NCBI RefSeq assembly: GCF_013372285.1
Contig: NZ_CP054301.1
Location: forward strand, 2,094,001-2,158,000
From: Marinomonas primoryensis
GTDB taxonomy: Bacteria; Pseudomonadota; Gammaproteobacteria; Pseudomonadales; Marinomonadaceae
Length of the DNA stretch: 64,000 nt
Direction of reading: 5' to 3'
Part shown: positions 19,026 through 27,196 of the stretch, in pieces
How positions within the stretch are numbered: position 1 is the stretch's first letter
Layout: each line of letters starts with the position of its first letter
The notes under the pieces: model-generated
Database searches by the model: none
The model's input: only the letters and a program-made list of their open reading frames with translations
What the model was told of the DNA's origin: nothing
Program-made: the position numbers and the translations under genes

Positions 19026-19961
19026 ATGGCAAGCATGTTAGACGCTGTAGACCAGAGAACCAAGTTAGTAGGTGAAAACCGTTTGGAACTACTAATGTTC
19101 CGTCTTAGTGGAATGCAAATGTTTGCAATAAATGTGTTCAAGGTTCAAGAGGTGGTTCAGCTGCCAAAGTTGAACCAAATGCCACATAGACATCCCTCTG
19201 TCGCGGGTGTGACACATTTTCGAGGCAGAACTATTCCCGTAATTGACCTGTCTGAATCAATCGGTATGAAGCCAATTGATCGTACTCAACCTTCTAACTT
19301 GATTGTGACGGAATACAACAATACCGTTCAAGGATTTATGGTTGGTGAAGTAGACCGAATTATTAATATGAATTGGAATGAAATTCTACCACCGCCAGAC
19401 GGAACAGGTCGCGAACATTATTTAACCGCTATAACGCGTGTAAATGATCGCATAGTCGAAATTATTGACGTAGAAAAAGTTTTAGCTGAAATATCACCTT
19501 ATGACGGAACTATTAGCGATGACGTTATTGATAAAGACTTATTGTCTCTCGCTAAGGGATTAGAAGTGTTGGTTGTCGATGACTCTTCTGTCGCTCTTGC
19601 TCAATGTCGCTCTACATTAGACTACTTGGGTATAACAGTTCATGAAGCTAATAACGGTAAGCGAGGCTTGGAACAACTTAAAAAATGGGCTGCTGAGGGG
19701 GACGTGGTTCCTGAAAAGCTGCTCATGATGATAACCGATGCCGAAATGCCTGAAATGGATGGCTATCGTTTAACGAGAGAAGTGCGTGAAGATCCGGCAT
19801 TAAAAGACCTTTACATCGTTCTTCATACATCACTCAGTGGTAGCTTTAACAAAGCTATGGTCCAGAAAGTAGGGTGTGATGACTTTCTTTCGAAGTTCCA
19901 GCCAGATAAATTGGCGACTCTGATTCAAGATCGAATTCGAAGTGTTGTTTATCGAGAATAA
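19026..19961 (+). CDS. cheV: Chemotaxis coupling protein CheV (CheW-receiver fusion)
   Basis: 311-aa fusion. The CheW domain (about residues 20-160: LLMFRLSGMQMFAINVFKVQEVV, GVTHFRGRTIPVIDL) couples chemoreceptors to the CheA kinase. The C-terminal receiver (about 178-305) has the acid pocket VVDDSS and the phosphorylatable Asp238 in MMITDAEMPEMDGYR, with the conserved Thr/Ser and Lys in LHTSLSGS and FLSKFQP. It probably adapts CheA signalling. It is monocistronic with its own terminator; no other che genes are in the window. Confidence 0.95.
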   Translation: MASMLDAVDQRTKLVGENRLELLMFRLSGMQMFAINVFKVQEVVQLPKLNQMPHRHPSVAGVTHFRGRTIPVIDLSESIGMKPIDRTQPSNLIVTEYNNTVQGFMVGEVDRIINMNWNEILPPPDGTGREHYLTAITRVNDRIVEIIDVEKVLAEISPYDGTISDDVIDKDLLSLAKGLEVLVVDDSSVALAQCRSTLDYLGITVHEANNGKRGLEQLKKWAAEGDVVPEKLLMMITDAEMPEMDGYRLTREVREDPALKDLYIVLHTSLSGSFNKAMVQKVGCDDFLSKFQPDKLATLIQDRIRSVVYRE

Positions 19962-19982
19962 GCAGTTGCCGCTATTGTTTAT

Positions 19983-20014
19983 AAAAAAAGCAGGCTACTA
20001 ATGCCTGCTTTTTT
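19983..20014. terminator. Intrinsic terminator after cheV
   Basis: Stem AAAAAAGCAGGC/GCCTGCTTTTTT with a 7-base loop and flanking A and T runs; lies about 22 bp after the cheV stop. Confidence 0.88.
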
Positions 20015-20055
20015 ATTACCTCACTTCCATAACAGAATCTAGGTTTTTTTATCTT

Positions 20056-20856
20056 ATGCCAACGATTGAATTGATCCTATTGTTCATCCTTATTGGCGCT
20101 GCAACGGGGGCTATTTCGTCAATTATCAAAATTGCTCCTACCCTCATCGCTATTCCGACCTTATACTTTTTTCTTCCCGTGTTTAGCTTATCACTCCAAG
20201 ATTTAATGCTACCTGCCATTGCCACTTGTATTACTGCTTTTATACCGACTCATCTTTATGCTTGGATAAAATCGATGAAGCATGGCGAAGTGGACTCCCA
20301 ACACTTAATTAATTTCGCGCCGGGCATTGCTATGGGAGGGGTAATAGGTGCACAACTACTGTCTTTAGCCAGTTTTTTGGTGTTCAAAATAGGTTTTACC
20401 TTGATCGCATTGATCGCCATTCTAAACATAATATTACGATCTAGAACCAAAAAAACACACTCCATCGCTATTAATAAATTAGGTCATATACCCATTGGAT
20501 TATTTATTGGAACGATGTCGCTGGTGTCGGGGAATTGCGGTCATACACTGGGGGAAAGCTTAAGCACACTTAAAGCGGTAGATCAGAGGCAGCGTCAAGG
20601 AAGCATAAATGGTTTTGTTGTGTTTGCATCTATTGCTGCTATGGTCGGTTTTATTTTTCCGGCACAATCCTTCGACCAAGCTACACTTTCTGGATTTTCA
20701 GGCGCAATACATGTCCCTTTAATGCTGGTTTTGGCATTTAGCCATTTGTTTTTTTATTGGCTTTGTCGTAATCGTGGCAATACATTAGACAAAAGCGTTC
20801 TATCAATCAGCTTTGTTATTTTTACTACCTGCTCTTTAATACGCTTATGGTTTTAA
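20056..20856 (+). CDS. TauE/SafE-family membrane transporter
   Basis: 266-aa integral membrane protein with about seven or eight hydrophobic segments. The two half-repeats typical of the family are visible: GAATGAISSIIKIAPTLIAIP near the N-terminus and GLFIGTMSLVSGNCGHTLGES in the middle. The family exports sulfite, sulfoacetate or similar anions, but the substrate here is unknown. It stands alone between cheV and hemH. Confidence 0.85.
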   Translation: MPTIELILLFILIGAATGAISSIIKIAPTLIAIPTLYFFLPVFSLSLQDLMLPAIATCITAFIPTHLYAWIKSMKHGEVDSQHLINFAPGIAMGGVIGAQLLSLASFLVFKIGFTLIALIAILNIILRSRTKKTHSIAINKLGHIPIGLFIGTMSLVSGNCGHTLGESLSTLKAVDQRQRQGSINGFVVFASIAAMVGFIFPAQSFDQATLSGFSGAIHVPLMLVLAFSHLFFYWLCRNRGNTLDKSVLSISFVIFTTCSLIRLWF

Positions 20857-21032
20857 TAAAACCACTTAAGAACGAAAAACACACTCAGGCTTCGCTACCA
20901 AAAAGTGAGCTCAATCGCGTCACAAAGATACGAAACTAAACAATTCAAAGTCTTAAAAGGCTTGGTATTTTCATTATTGCCCCCAATTTCATGGTTTATA
21001 ATGAATCAACAATTCAAACCAAAAGGTATAGC

Positions 21033-22025
21033 ATGAAAAACACGAGTGACTACGGTGTATTGATGATGAACTTGGGGACACCGGATGCCCCGAAGGCACC
21101 TGAAGTTCGTCGATTCCTTAGAGAGTTCCTCTCTGACTCTCGTGTAGTTGATCTGAACCCTTTGGTTTGGAAGCCTATTTTGAACCTCATTATATTGACT
21201 ATACGCCCACCAAAAGTCGCTAAAATATACCAACAAGTCTGGATGGATGAAGGCTCGCCATTATTAGTATTAAGCCAGCGGTTAAAAGAAAATATAAAGA
21301 AAACATTGTGCGAAAAAACAGGGCAAAACATTCCTGTTGAGTTAGCAATGACCTATGGAAGCCCAAGTGTTGAAACCGCGGCCAATAAACTAAGAGAGCA
21401 GGGCGTTAAAAATATTGTTGTGATCCCTATGTACCCACAATTTTCAGCAACCACGACGGCTGCCGCTTACGATAGATTGATGAAGTCGCTAAAAAACTGC
21501 CCTCATTGGCCGTCATTACAGCTTTTGCACGATTACGCAGATCATCCGATGTACATTAAAGCGCTCTCTAATTCCATTCGAGCCCAATGGGACAAACAAG
21601 GAGAGCGGCGACACCTTGTATTATCTTATCATGGCATCCCAAAGCGATATGTCTCGAATGGAGATCCATACTCCCGTCGCTGTGAAATGACAAGCCGACT
21701 CGTTGCAGAAGAGCTAGAGTTGGGCGATCACGAATGGACTCATGTCTATCAATCTCGATTTGGGCGTGAGGAGTGGCTAAAGCCTTATGCAGATGCCACA
21801 TTGAAAGCTCTGCCATCTATGGGCGTTAAAAAAATCAACGTCATTAGCCCTGCTTTTTCAATTGATTGCATAGAAACACTTGAAGAAGTGACATTAGAAC
21901 TGGGTGATGAATTTAAAAACAACGGTGGTGTGGCTTTTGATTACATTCCCGCGTTAAACGACACGCCAGACCAAGTTGCACTGTATATAAATTTGATAGA
22001 ACAAAATACCAAACAATGGAAGTAA
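21033..22025 (+). CDS. hemH: Ferrochelatase
   Basis: Inserts Fe(II) into protoporphyrin IX in the last step of heme synthesis. Family motifs are GVLMMNLGTPDAPKAPEVRRFLREFLSD, the PMYPQFSATTTAA segment, LVLSYHGIPKRYV with the active-site His, and SPAFSIDCIETLEEV with the conserved Glu. The start is the ATG preceded by AAAGG and followed by MKNTSDYGVL; the frame is open 14 codons further upstream without a site. The 330-aa length is normal. It is followed 1 bp later by a HAD gene. Confidence 0.96.
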   Translation: MKNTSDYGVLMMNLGTPDAPKAPEVRRFLREFLSDSRVVDLNPLVWKPILNLIILTIRPPKVAKIYQQVWMDEGSPLLVLSQRLKENIKKTLCEKTGQNIPVELAMTYGSPSVETAANKLREQGVKNIVVIPMYPQFSATTTAAAYDRLMKSLKNCPHWPSLQLLHDYADHPMYIKALSNSIRAQWDKQGERRHLVLSYHGIPKRYVSNGDPYSRRCEMTSRLVAEELELGDHEWTHVYQSRFGREEWLKPYADATLKALPSMGVKKINVISPAFSIDCIETLEEVTLELGDEFKNNGGVAFDYIPALNDTPDQVALYINLIEQNTKQWK

Positions 22026-22026
22026 C

Positions 22027-22764
22027 ATGACACTAAGACGTACAGAGTTCAAAGTGATTGCTTTTGATGCAGACGACACACTCTGGCGCAATGAAGATAT
22101 TTTTATTCATGCGCAAGACGAATTTATTAATCTACTTCTGCCATATCATGACGAAACTTACATACGGTCTCACTTAGGTGATGTACAGATTCAGAATTTA
22201 GAGCACTTTGGTTATGGTATCAAAGGCTTTACGCTTTCCATGATAGAAACGGCCATTGAATTAACTGAAGGGCGTATTTCCGGTAACGAAATACATGAAA
22301 TTATACAGCTTGCAAAATGCATGCTGGCATCACCTGTTGAGTTACTGCCTAACGTGGAAAACGTACTGTCTAAACTCGAAGGTAAAGCACGGTTGTTTGT
22401 GATCACCAAAGGGGATTTACTGGATCAAGAAAGTAAATTAGCACGTTCTGGGATTGCAGATTATTTTGAAACCATTGAAATAGTCAGCGATAAAACGTCT
22501 GATGCTTATCAACAGATATTGCAACGCCACAACATTCCTACCGAGCATTTCTTAATGGTAGGTAACTCCTTAAAATCCGATATATTACCGGTTCTGGATT
22601 TAGGAGCTCAAGCACTTCATGTACCTTATCACAGCACTTGGGACCATGAAAAAGTCACCGACGACACGTTATTACAATATCCTCAACTAACCACGCTCAA
22701 CGATATAGCGGATCTTCTTGGCTGGTTAGATTTTTCATCTTTGAATAATAAACAGGCAGTATGA
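22027..22764 (+). CDS. HAD-superfamily hydrolase
   Basis: 245-aa HAD phosphatase. Motif I is AFDADDTLW (nucleophile and general acid Asp), motif II VITKGD, motif III lysine in EIVSDKTSDAY, and motif IV MVGNSLKSDILPVLDLG. The cap region is helical (C1 type). The substrate is unknown; the Asp-Asp-Thr-Leu-Trp pattern resembles several YfnB/YjjG-like phosphatases. It sits 1 bp after hemH and overlaps the next gene by 4 bp, so the three probably form an operon. Confidence 0.87.
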   Translation: MTLRRTEFKVIAFDADDTLWRNEDIFIHAQDEFINLLLPYHDETYIRSHLGDVQIQNLEHFGYGIKGFTLSMIETAIELTEGRISGNEIHEIIQLAKCMLASPVELLPNVENVLSKLEGKARLFVITKGDLLDQESKLARSGIADYFETIEIVSDKTSDAYQQILQRHNIPTEHFLMVGNSLKSDILPVLDLGAQALHVPYHSTWDHEKVTDDTLLQYPQLTTLNDIADLLGWLDFSSLNNKQAV

Positions 22765-23132
22765 TGAAATACATAAAAGAGTTTATAGGTTCACTTATTC
22801 TAATATCGACCTTGGCACAGGCCGAAGAAAGTACCCTTGATAAAGCGAAAGGCGGCGCACTTCAGCTATGGGATAAAACAAAAGAAACCACCATTGAATT
22901 AGCAGACAGCACCTCGGAAAAAGCAAGTGAAGTCGGCGGTAAAGCCTCTGATATTGGAAACAAAGCGTCCAAAAATGCCAAAGAAACGGGTGCCGTGGTT
23001 TGGGATAAAATGAAAGAAGTAGGAGCCGCTACGGCTGAGGGCGCTAGGAAAGGGGCTTCAAAAATTAGAAAGTTAGTAAGTGCAGAAGATTGCAAAGAAG
23101 ACAGTGCGCTTTGTTATAAAGATAAAGAGTAA
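22761..23132 (+). CDS. Small secreted alpha-helical repeat protein
   Basis: Function unknown. A signal peptide spans about residues 1-21 (FIGSLILISTLAQA then EES). The mature part is a chain of short amphipathic repeats rich in Ala, Lys, Gly and Glu (KEVGAATAEGARKGA, SEVGGKASDIGNKASKNAKE), resembling LEA-like or YtxH-like helical proteins. Two cysteines (DCKEDSALCYKDK) close the C-terminus. It may be a periplasmic stress or envelope protein. The ATG overlaps the HAD stop (ATGATG; either ATG is possible). Confidence 0.75.
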   Translation: MMKYIKEFIGSLILISTLAQAEESTLDKAKGGALQLWDKTKETTIELADSTSEKASEVGGKASDIGNKASKNAKETGAVVWDKMKEVGAATAEGARKGASKIRKLVSAEDCKEDSALCYKDKE

Positions 23133-23137
23133 CGCTC

Positions 23138-23644
23138 ATGCAGGAAAAAGACCGCAAAACACCTAGAACAAGTAACTGGGAACAAGAGTTCTTAGAGCAG
23201 GACGATGCTCATATAACATCAGCCAAAGTTCGTTATCGTTGTCCCAAATGCGAAAGTTTACTGGTTTTAAAAGAAGGTGCTAATGGGGCGTTCTGGGGGT
23301 GCGAATCTTATCCTGTCTGTGATTACACTGCTAATGACGAAGAAGGAAAACCGGTTAGGGCAAAGCGCTATCTGTGTCCTTCCTGCCAAGCCCCTTTAAG
23401 AAAAAAAACCTTTAAAGACAATGTATTTTGGGGTTGTACGAATTACCCTGAATGCAAGGTAACCGTAGAAGATGATCAGGGCGTACCGTCTAGTACAAAA
23501 AAATATCCGTGCCGTACTTGTGGTCATTATTTAGTGAGAAAAAAAAGCAAAAATGGATACTTCTGGGGCTGTATTACTTATCCAAAATGCACAAATACAC
23601 TAAACGATGACAAAGGTTTGCCAGTTTTAAAGAAAAAACACTAA
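23138..23644 (+). CDS. Topoisomerase-type zinc-ribbon protein (YrdD-like)
   Basis: 168-aa protein built of three tandem topoisomerase C-terminal zinc ribbons: CPKC...CESYPVC, CPSC...CTNYPEC and CRTC...CITYPKC, each with the FWGC core. No topoisomerase catalytic domain is present. Such proteins bind single-stranded nucleic acid in TopA, and stand-alone YrdD-like proteins are known. It lies 5 bp after the helical protein gene, at the end of the hemH cluster, and converges with the epimerase gene. Confidence 0.9.
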   Translation: MQEKDRKTPRTSNWEQEFLEQDDAHITSAKVRYRCPKCESLLVLKEGANGAFWGCESYPVCDYTANDEEGKPVRAKRYLCPSCQAPLRKKTFKDNVFWGCTNYPECKVTVEDDQGVPSSTKKYPCRTCGHYLVRKKSKNGYFWGCITYPKCTNTLNDDKGLPVLKKKH

Positions 23645-23649
23645 TTCGC

Positions 23650-24534
23650 TTAATGTCGTACTTGTTCTATCTGCAATAGCGCCTCGTCTATATTGGTATA
23701 ACAAAACCTAAAGCCTTGTTTTTCCAGTTTTTGAGGAACAATTTTTGCCCCTTCAGTCAACAAACAGGCCATTTCACCAAATAGAAGTTTAAGCATCCAC
23801 TTAGGTGTAGGTAACGCAGCCGGGCGATTGAGTGACGCCGCGTAAGACTTGGCGAAGTGATCTTGCTCTATTAATTGAGGGGCAACTAGGTTGTAAGCTC
23901 CAGTATAGGTTTGATCATCTATAGCAGTAAATATTGCTTCAACAACATCATCAATATGAACCCATGAAAACCACTGCTTTCCTCCCGCAATAGGCCCGCC
24001 TAAACCAAATAAGAATGGCGTTCGCATTTTACTTAAGGCTCCTCCATCGCCGAGCACTACCCCTAATCGAAATATTACAACCCGCGTTTGATCTTGATAA
24101 AATGCTGTAGCAGAGGCCTCCCATGCTGCACAAAGATCATGAGAAAAACCCTCTTTAGGGGGGGTGCTTTCATAAAAAACACCTTGACTTGCTACACCGT
24201 AATAACCCACCGCTGACATTGAAATAAGTAGTTTTGGTGGGTATTTTAATGCGCTCTTAATGTTATTAGTTAATTCAACCCGGCTATTGAGCAAAGTTTG
24301 TTTGCGTTTTTTTGTCCATGGGCGACTAGCAATATTCTCACCTGCTAAATTAATAATCACATCGAACTGCTCATTTAGCACGCTCAAAGACGCTAAAGTG
24401 AGTTGATTGATGCTGGCGTCTAATCGGTTATCCACCTGCCTTACTAGGGCATAAATATGATGGTTGGCGGTTAATAGTTTTTTAAGCAAGGATCGCCCAA
24501 TAAATCCTGTCGCCCCAGACAATAGTATCTTCAT
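23650..24534 (-). CDS. TIGR01777-family NAD-dependent epimerase (YfcH-like)
   Basis: 294-aa short-chain dehydrogenase-type protein. The N-terminal Rossmann motif is LLSGATGFIGRSL. Family features are INLAGENIASRPWTKKRKQ, SMSAVGYYG (in place of the usual YxxxK region), FRLGVVLGDGGALSKM, and the C-terminal domain (PTPKWMLKLLFGEMA), typical of the SulA/YfcH group. Substrate unknown. The start ATG follows a GGAG site; eight upstream codons are also open but unlikely. Confidence 0.9.
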   Translation of the reverse strand: MKILLSGATGFIGRSLLKKLLTANHHIYALVRQVDNRLDASINQLTLASLSVLNEQFDVIINLAGENIASRPWTKKRKQTLLNSRVELTNNIKSALKYPPKLLISMSAVGYYGVASQGVFYESTPPKEGFSHDLCAAWEASATAFYQDQTRVVIFRLGVVLGDGGALSKMRTPFLFGLGGPIAGGKQWFSWVHIDDVVEAIFTAIDDQTYTGAYNLVAPQLIEQDHFAKSYAASLNRPAALPTPKWMLKLLFGEMACLLTEGAKIVPQKLEKQGFRFCYTNIDEALLQIEQVRH

Positions 24535-24692
24535 TTTATAATGCTCCATGTATTGCAATAATCACTATGTTACGTACAAAAAAAGAAATAGGATCAATAA
24601 CTTCCTAAGTTTAGGTCATTATCTGTTTTTCCTTAAGTTTGATCAGAAGATTTAAAGGTTTTTTAATCTGCACCTTCTTTTTCTGAAATAGG

Positions 24693-25109
24693 ATGGCTAA
24701 AATGGGGAATCGAGAAACATTAGGTATCAAAATGCTACACAAAGAATACGATCACATCATACTTCTTGCACACGGAAGCCCTGATCCTCTTTGGAAACAG
24801 CCCTTCGAATCTCTCTATCATCACGTTACTCAAACCTATGGCGAGAATAATGCGAGCTTGGCGTATATGGAATTAACCTCACCTTCACTAGAAGATGTCA
24901 TTGCGTTACTAGATAAAGACGTTCGAAGCGTGGCTGTGTTGCCACTTTTTCTGGCAGTAGGCCGTCATTTAAGACAGGATGTACCTGCACAAATAGCGGA
25001 ATTGCAACGAGATGATTTACACATAGAATTATTGTCTCCAATTGGAGATGATGAGTTAGTAAAGCAGGCTATGCAGACGGTAATTGCCCATCATTTAGGT
25101 AAGGTTTAA
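24693..25109 (+). CDS. CbiX/SirB-type sirohydrochlorin chelatase
   Basis: Single CbiX domain of up to 138 aa, the short form. It carries the metal-binding HGSPDPLW (first His) and a second His in LAVGRHLRQDVPAQI. The reaction would be insertion of Co(II) or Fe(II) into sirohydrochlorin, for cobalamin or siroheme. No cobalamin genes are adjacent. The start is uncertain: in-frame ATG codons occur at residues 1, 4 and 14, and the last (MLHKEYDHIILLAHGS) also gives a complete domain. Confidence 0.85.
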   Translation: MAKMGNRETLGIKMLHKEYDHIILLAHGSPDPLWKQPFESLYHHVTQTYGENNASLAYMELTSPSLEDVIALLDKDVRSVAVLPLFLAVGRHLRQDVPAQIAELQRDDLHIELLSPIGDDELVKQAMQTVIAHHLGKV

Positions 25110-25148
25110 GTATGCCATTATTATTAGTGGATTCATGGAGTCGAATGA

Positions 25149-26540
25149 ATGCTGTTTAAACACTTACCTGACGAAATATTTCAGGCATTAAGCGGCTCAA
25201 ATAGAGCTTTGATTGAAGCTGTTTTAAATGATCTGGCTGGCGTTTTTTATGATCATGCAGAAGATCCGATAAAAGATAAATCGACCATTATAGAATCGAT
25301 TGAAGACACGCTTCATAAATTGGATACGCTTGCCTGGCATGACGAACAAAAAGAGCCTTTTGACTCGCCAAAGACCATTCACGATTATGCGTTAAGAATT
25401 TATCATCGCTTAGTGAACACTGGCTGGTTGGTCGAAGAACAAGAACTGTACCGCGTTAGCGTATTAATGACGCCTCAAATATCCATGTTACTTCGATCTT
25501 TAGTCGAGATCAGCCAACACGGTAAGCGTAACTATGGCGCAACCGTTTTGAGTATTCTTAGTAACCTAGAAGCCGTCGCTAAAAACCCTAAAGAACGCGG
25601 GGTAACGCTTCGTCAGTCTGCAGAAGCGTCAAGAGACTTTTCAGCGCATCTGAACCAAATATTACTGGGCATTCGCAGTTTGCAAAGAGAGCTTTTTGCG
25701 ACGCGCGATCCAAAAGCCATTGTTGCAGGCTTCTTTGACTTATTTGTAGAGGGTATTTTGATTGCTGACTACAAGACGATCAAAACCAGCAACAACCCCT
25801 TTCGCTTTCGTCGCCAAATACTTGAATTGACTCAAGACTTTTTAACCAACCCAGACACCATGGGGCAGGTTTCTCAGTGTTATGTTGATCAGCAGCTTAT
25901 TTCTATGGCCGAAGCGCAGGCAATGGTTGAGAAAGACTGTCGCGATATCATTCAGACATTTAGCAATATTGAGCAACGCTTAGAGCGCATTGATGAATAT
26001 CGATACCGATTAGAGAAGCGTGCAGCGGATACCGCACGTTATATGGACAGCTCTCGACCAGGCATGGCCAATAAGATCGCTGGCATTATTTCAGATGTTG
26101 CAAAGTACGACACCTTGCCCATATTAAAACAGGTTGTAGGCGCTCGGTTTGTTGGTATGGCTTCTGCTGCCCAACCGACTAAACGACGTGAACCGCCACC
26201 GCCTCGAGTGATGACTCCAGCGGAAGTGTCTGCTGACGCGATAAAAGCACGTGATCAACAGCGGCGCTTCCATGAGGCTCGCCAAGTCACCATTCCGAAA
26301 ATGCAAAGCTATCTAGAAAAACAAATGAACTCTGGAAACAGCAAACATATTTTAGATTTCACTATTGAATCGGTTGAAGACTTTGTTTGTTTTGACCATT
26401 TACGCTATATCGGTTCGCTGGGCGTCAGTGCTAAAAGATTAGAAGACTTATTTGAAATACACTTTACCAATCAGTATTTGGATGTACATGAGTTCGTTGA
26501 ATGTCGCGAATTTAATGTGGTACGTAGGAGCAAAGCGTAA
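25149..26540 (+). CDS. mksF: MksF/JetA-family kleisin of an SMC-like complex
   Basis: 463-aa protein of the JetA/MksF family, the kleisin that bridges the SMC heads in MksBEF condensins and Wadjet systems. It has helical N-terminal (LFKHLPDEIFQALSGSNRALIEAVLNDL) and C-terminal (VEDFVCFDHLRYIGSLG) winged-helix-like ends around a long helical middle (RLERIDEYRYRLEKRAADTARY). It is the first gene of three coupled genes: the stop overlaps the next start by 1 bp. The assignment rests on order, size and sequence pattern together. Confidence 0.85.
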   Translation: MLFKHLPDEIFQALSGSNRALIEAVLNDLAGVFYDHAEDPIKDKSTIIESIEDTLHKLDTLAWHDEQKEPFDSPKTIHDYALRIYHRLVNTGWLVEEQELYRVSVLMTPQISMLLRSLVEISQHGKRNYGATVLSILSNLEAVAKNPKERGVTLRQSAEASRDFSAHLNQILLGIRSLQRELFATRDPKAIVAGFFDLFVEGILIADYKTIKTSNNPFRFRRQILELTQDFLTNPDTMGQVSQCYVDQQLISMAEAQAMVEKDCRDIIQTFSNIEQRLERIDEYRYRLEKRAADTARYMDSSRPGMANKIAGIISDVAKYDTLPILKQVVGARFVGMASAAQPTKRREPPPPRVMTPAEVSADAIKARDQQRRFHEARQVTIPKMQSYLEKQMNSGNSKHILDFTIESVEDFVCFDHLRYIGSLGVSAKRLEDLFEIHFTNQYLDVHEFVECREFNVVRRSKA

Positions 26541-27187
26541 TGCTTAGAGAATTAAAAAAAGTTGTTGAAGAGTCCGGTAAAGACGCTCAAGAATTCCAAC
26601 AGACCGCAAATTTTGTCATTGCGAATCAGTTCGCGAGCGCTTATAAGCATGGTCAGCGAAAGCATTACCTTCTATTAGAGTCCTACCAAGAATATTTTGA
26701 TCGATTGTTTGATGCCCTAGGCATGAAACTCTATATCAATGAGAATGAACGACTCGCGGGCGTCCTACCCATTCAAAAAGAAGCCTTTGTTCGTTTAAAA
26801 ACAGATGAGACATTATTTCTATTAGTGCTTCGCCAGATTTACGAAGAAAAAATTGAAAATTTTGAAGTAGATAATGGCTTTGTTGCTACCAATACGCACA
26901 CGATACTCGATAGATTTGTGCAACTGGTTAAACGCGAAATTCCAAACGAAACACGCTTCAAAGATATTTTGGCGTTGTTTAGTCGCCATGGCATTGTTAT
27001 TCGTGGAAAATCTTACGAAGAAGACAGCAAAAACCAGATGATTAATATCACTCCTGTCGTCAGGTTAATTGTCACAGAAGCCTACCTAAGACAATTAGAA
27101 TCATTCAATGGCGCAGAACCTGATGAAGACGATGTCGCTGACACAGATGTTGAAACAGAAACAGTGCAAGCAACCAATCAAGACTAG
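26540..27187 (+). CDS. mksE: MksE/JetB-family (DUF4194) KITE subunit
   Basis: 215-aa winged-helix subunit that binds the kleisin. Typical segments are FVIANQFASAYKHGQRKHYLLLESYQEYFDRLFDALG, QKEAFVRLKTDETLFLLVLRQIYEE and RDILALFSRHGIVIRG-like text (FKDILALFSRHGIVIRG). The acidic C-terminus (EPDEDDVADTDVETE) is probably disordered. It is coupled to mksF by a TAATG overlap and lies 9 bp before the SMC gene. Confidence 0.86.
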   Translation: MLRELKKVVEESGKDAQEFQQTANFVIANQFASAYKHGQRKHYLLLESYQEYFDRLFDALGMKLYINENERLAGVLPIQKEAFVRLKTDETLFLLVLRQIYEEKIENFEVDNGFVATNTHTILDRFVQLVKREIPNETRFKDILALFSRHGIVIRGKSYEEDSKNQMINITPVVRLIVTEAYLRQLESFNGAEPDEDDVADTDVETETVQATNQD

Positions 27188-27196
27188 GGCCAAAAT

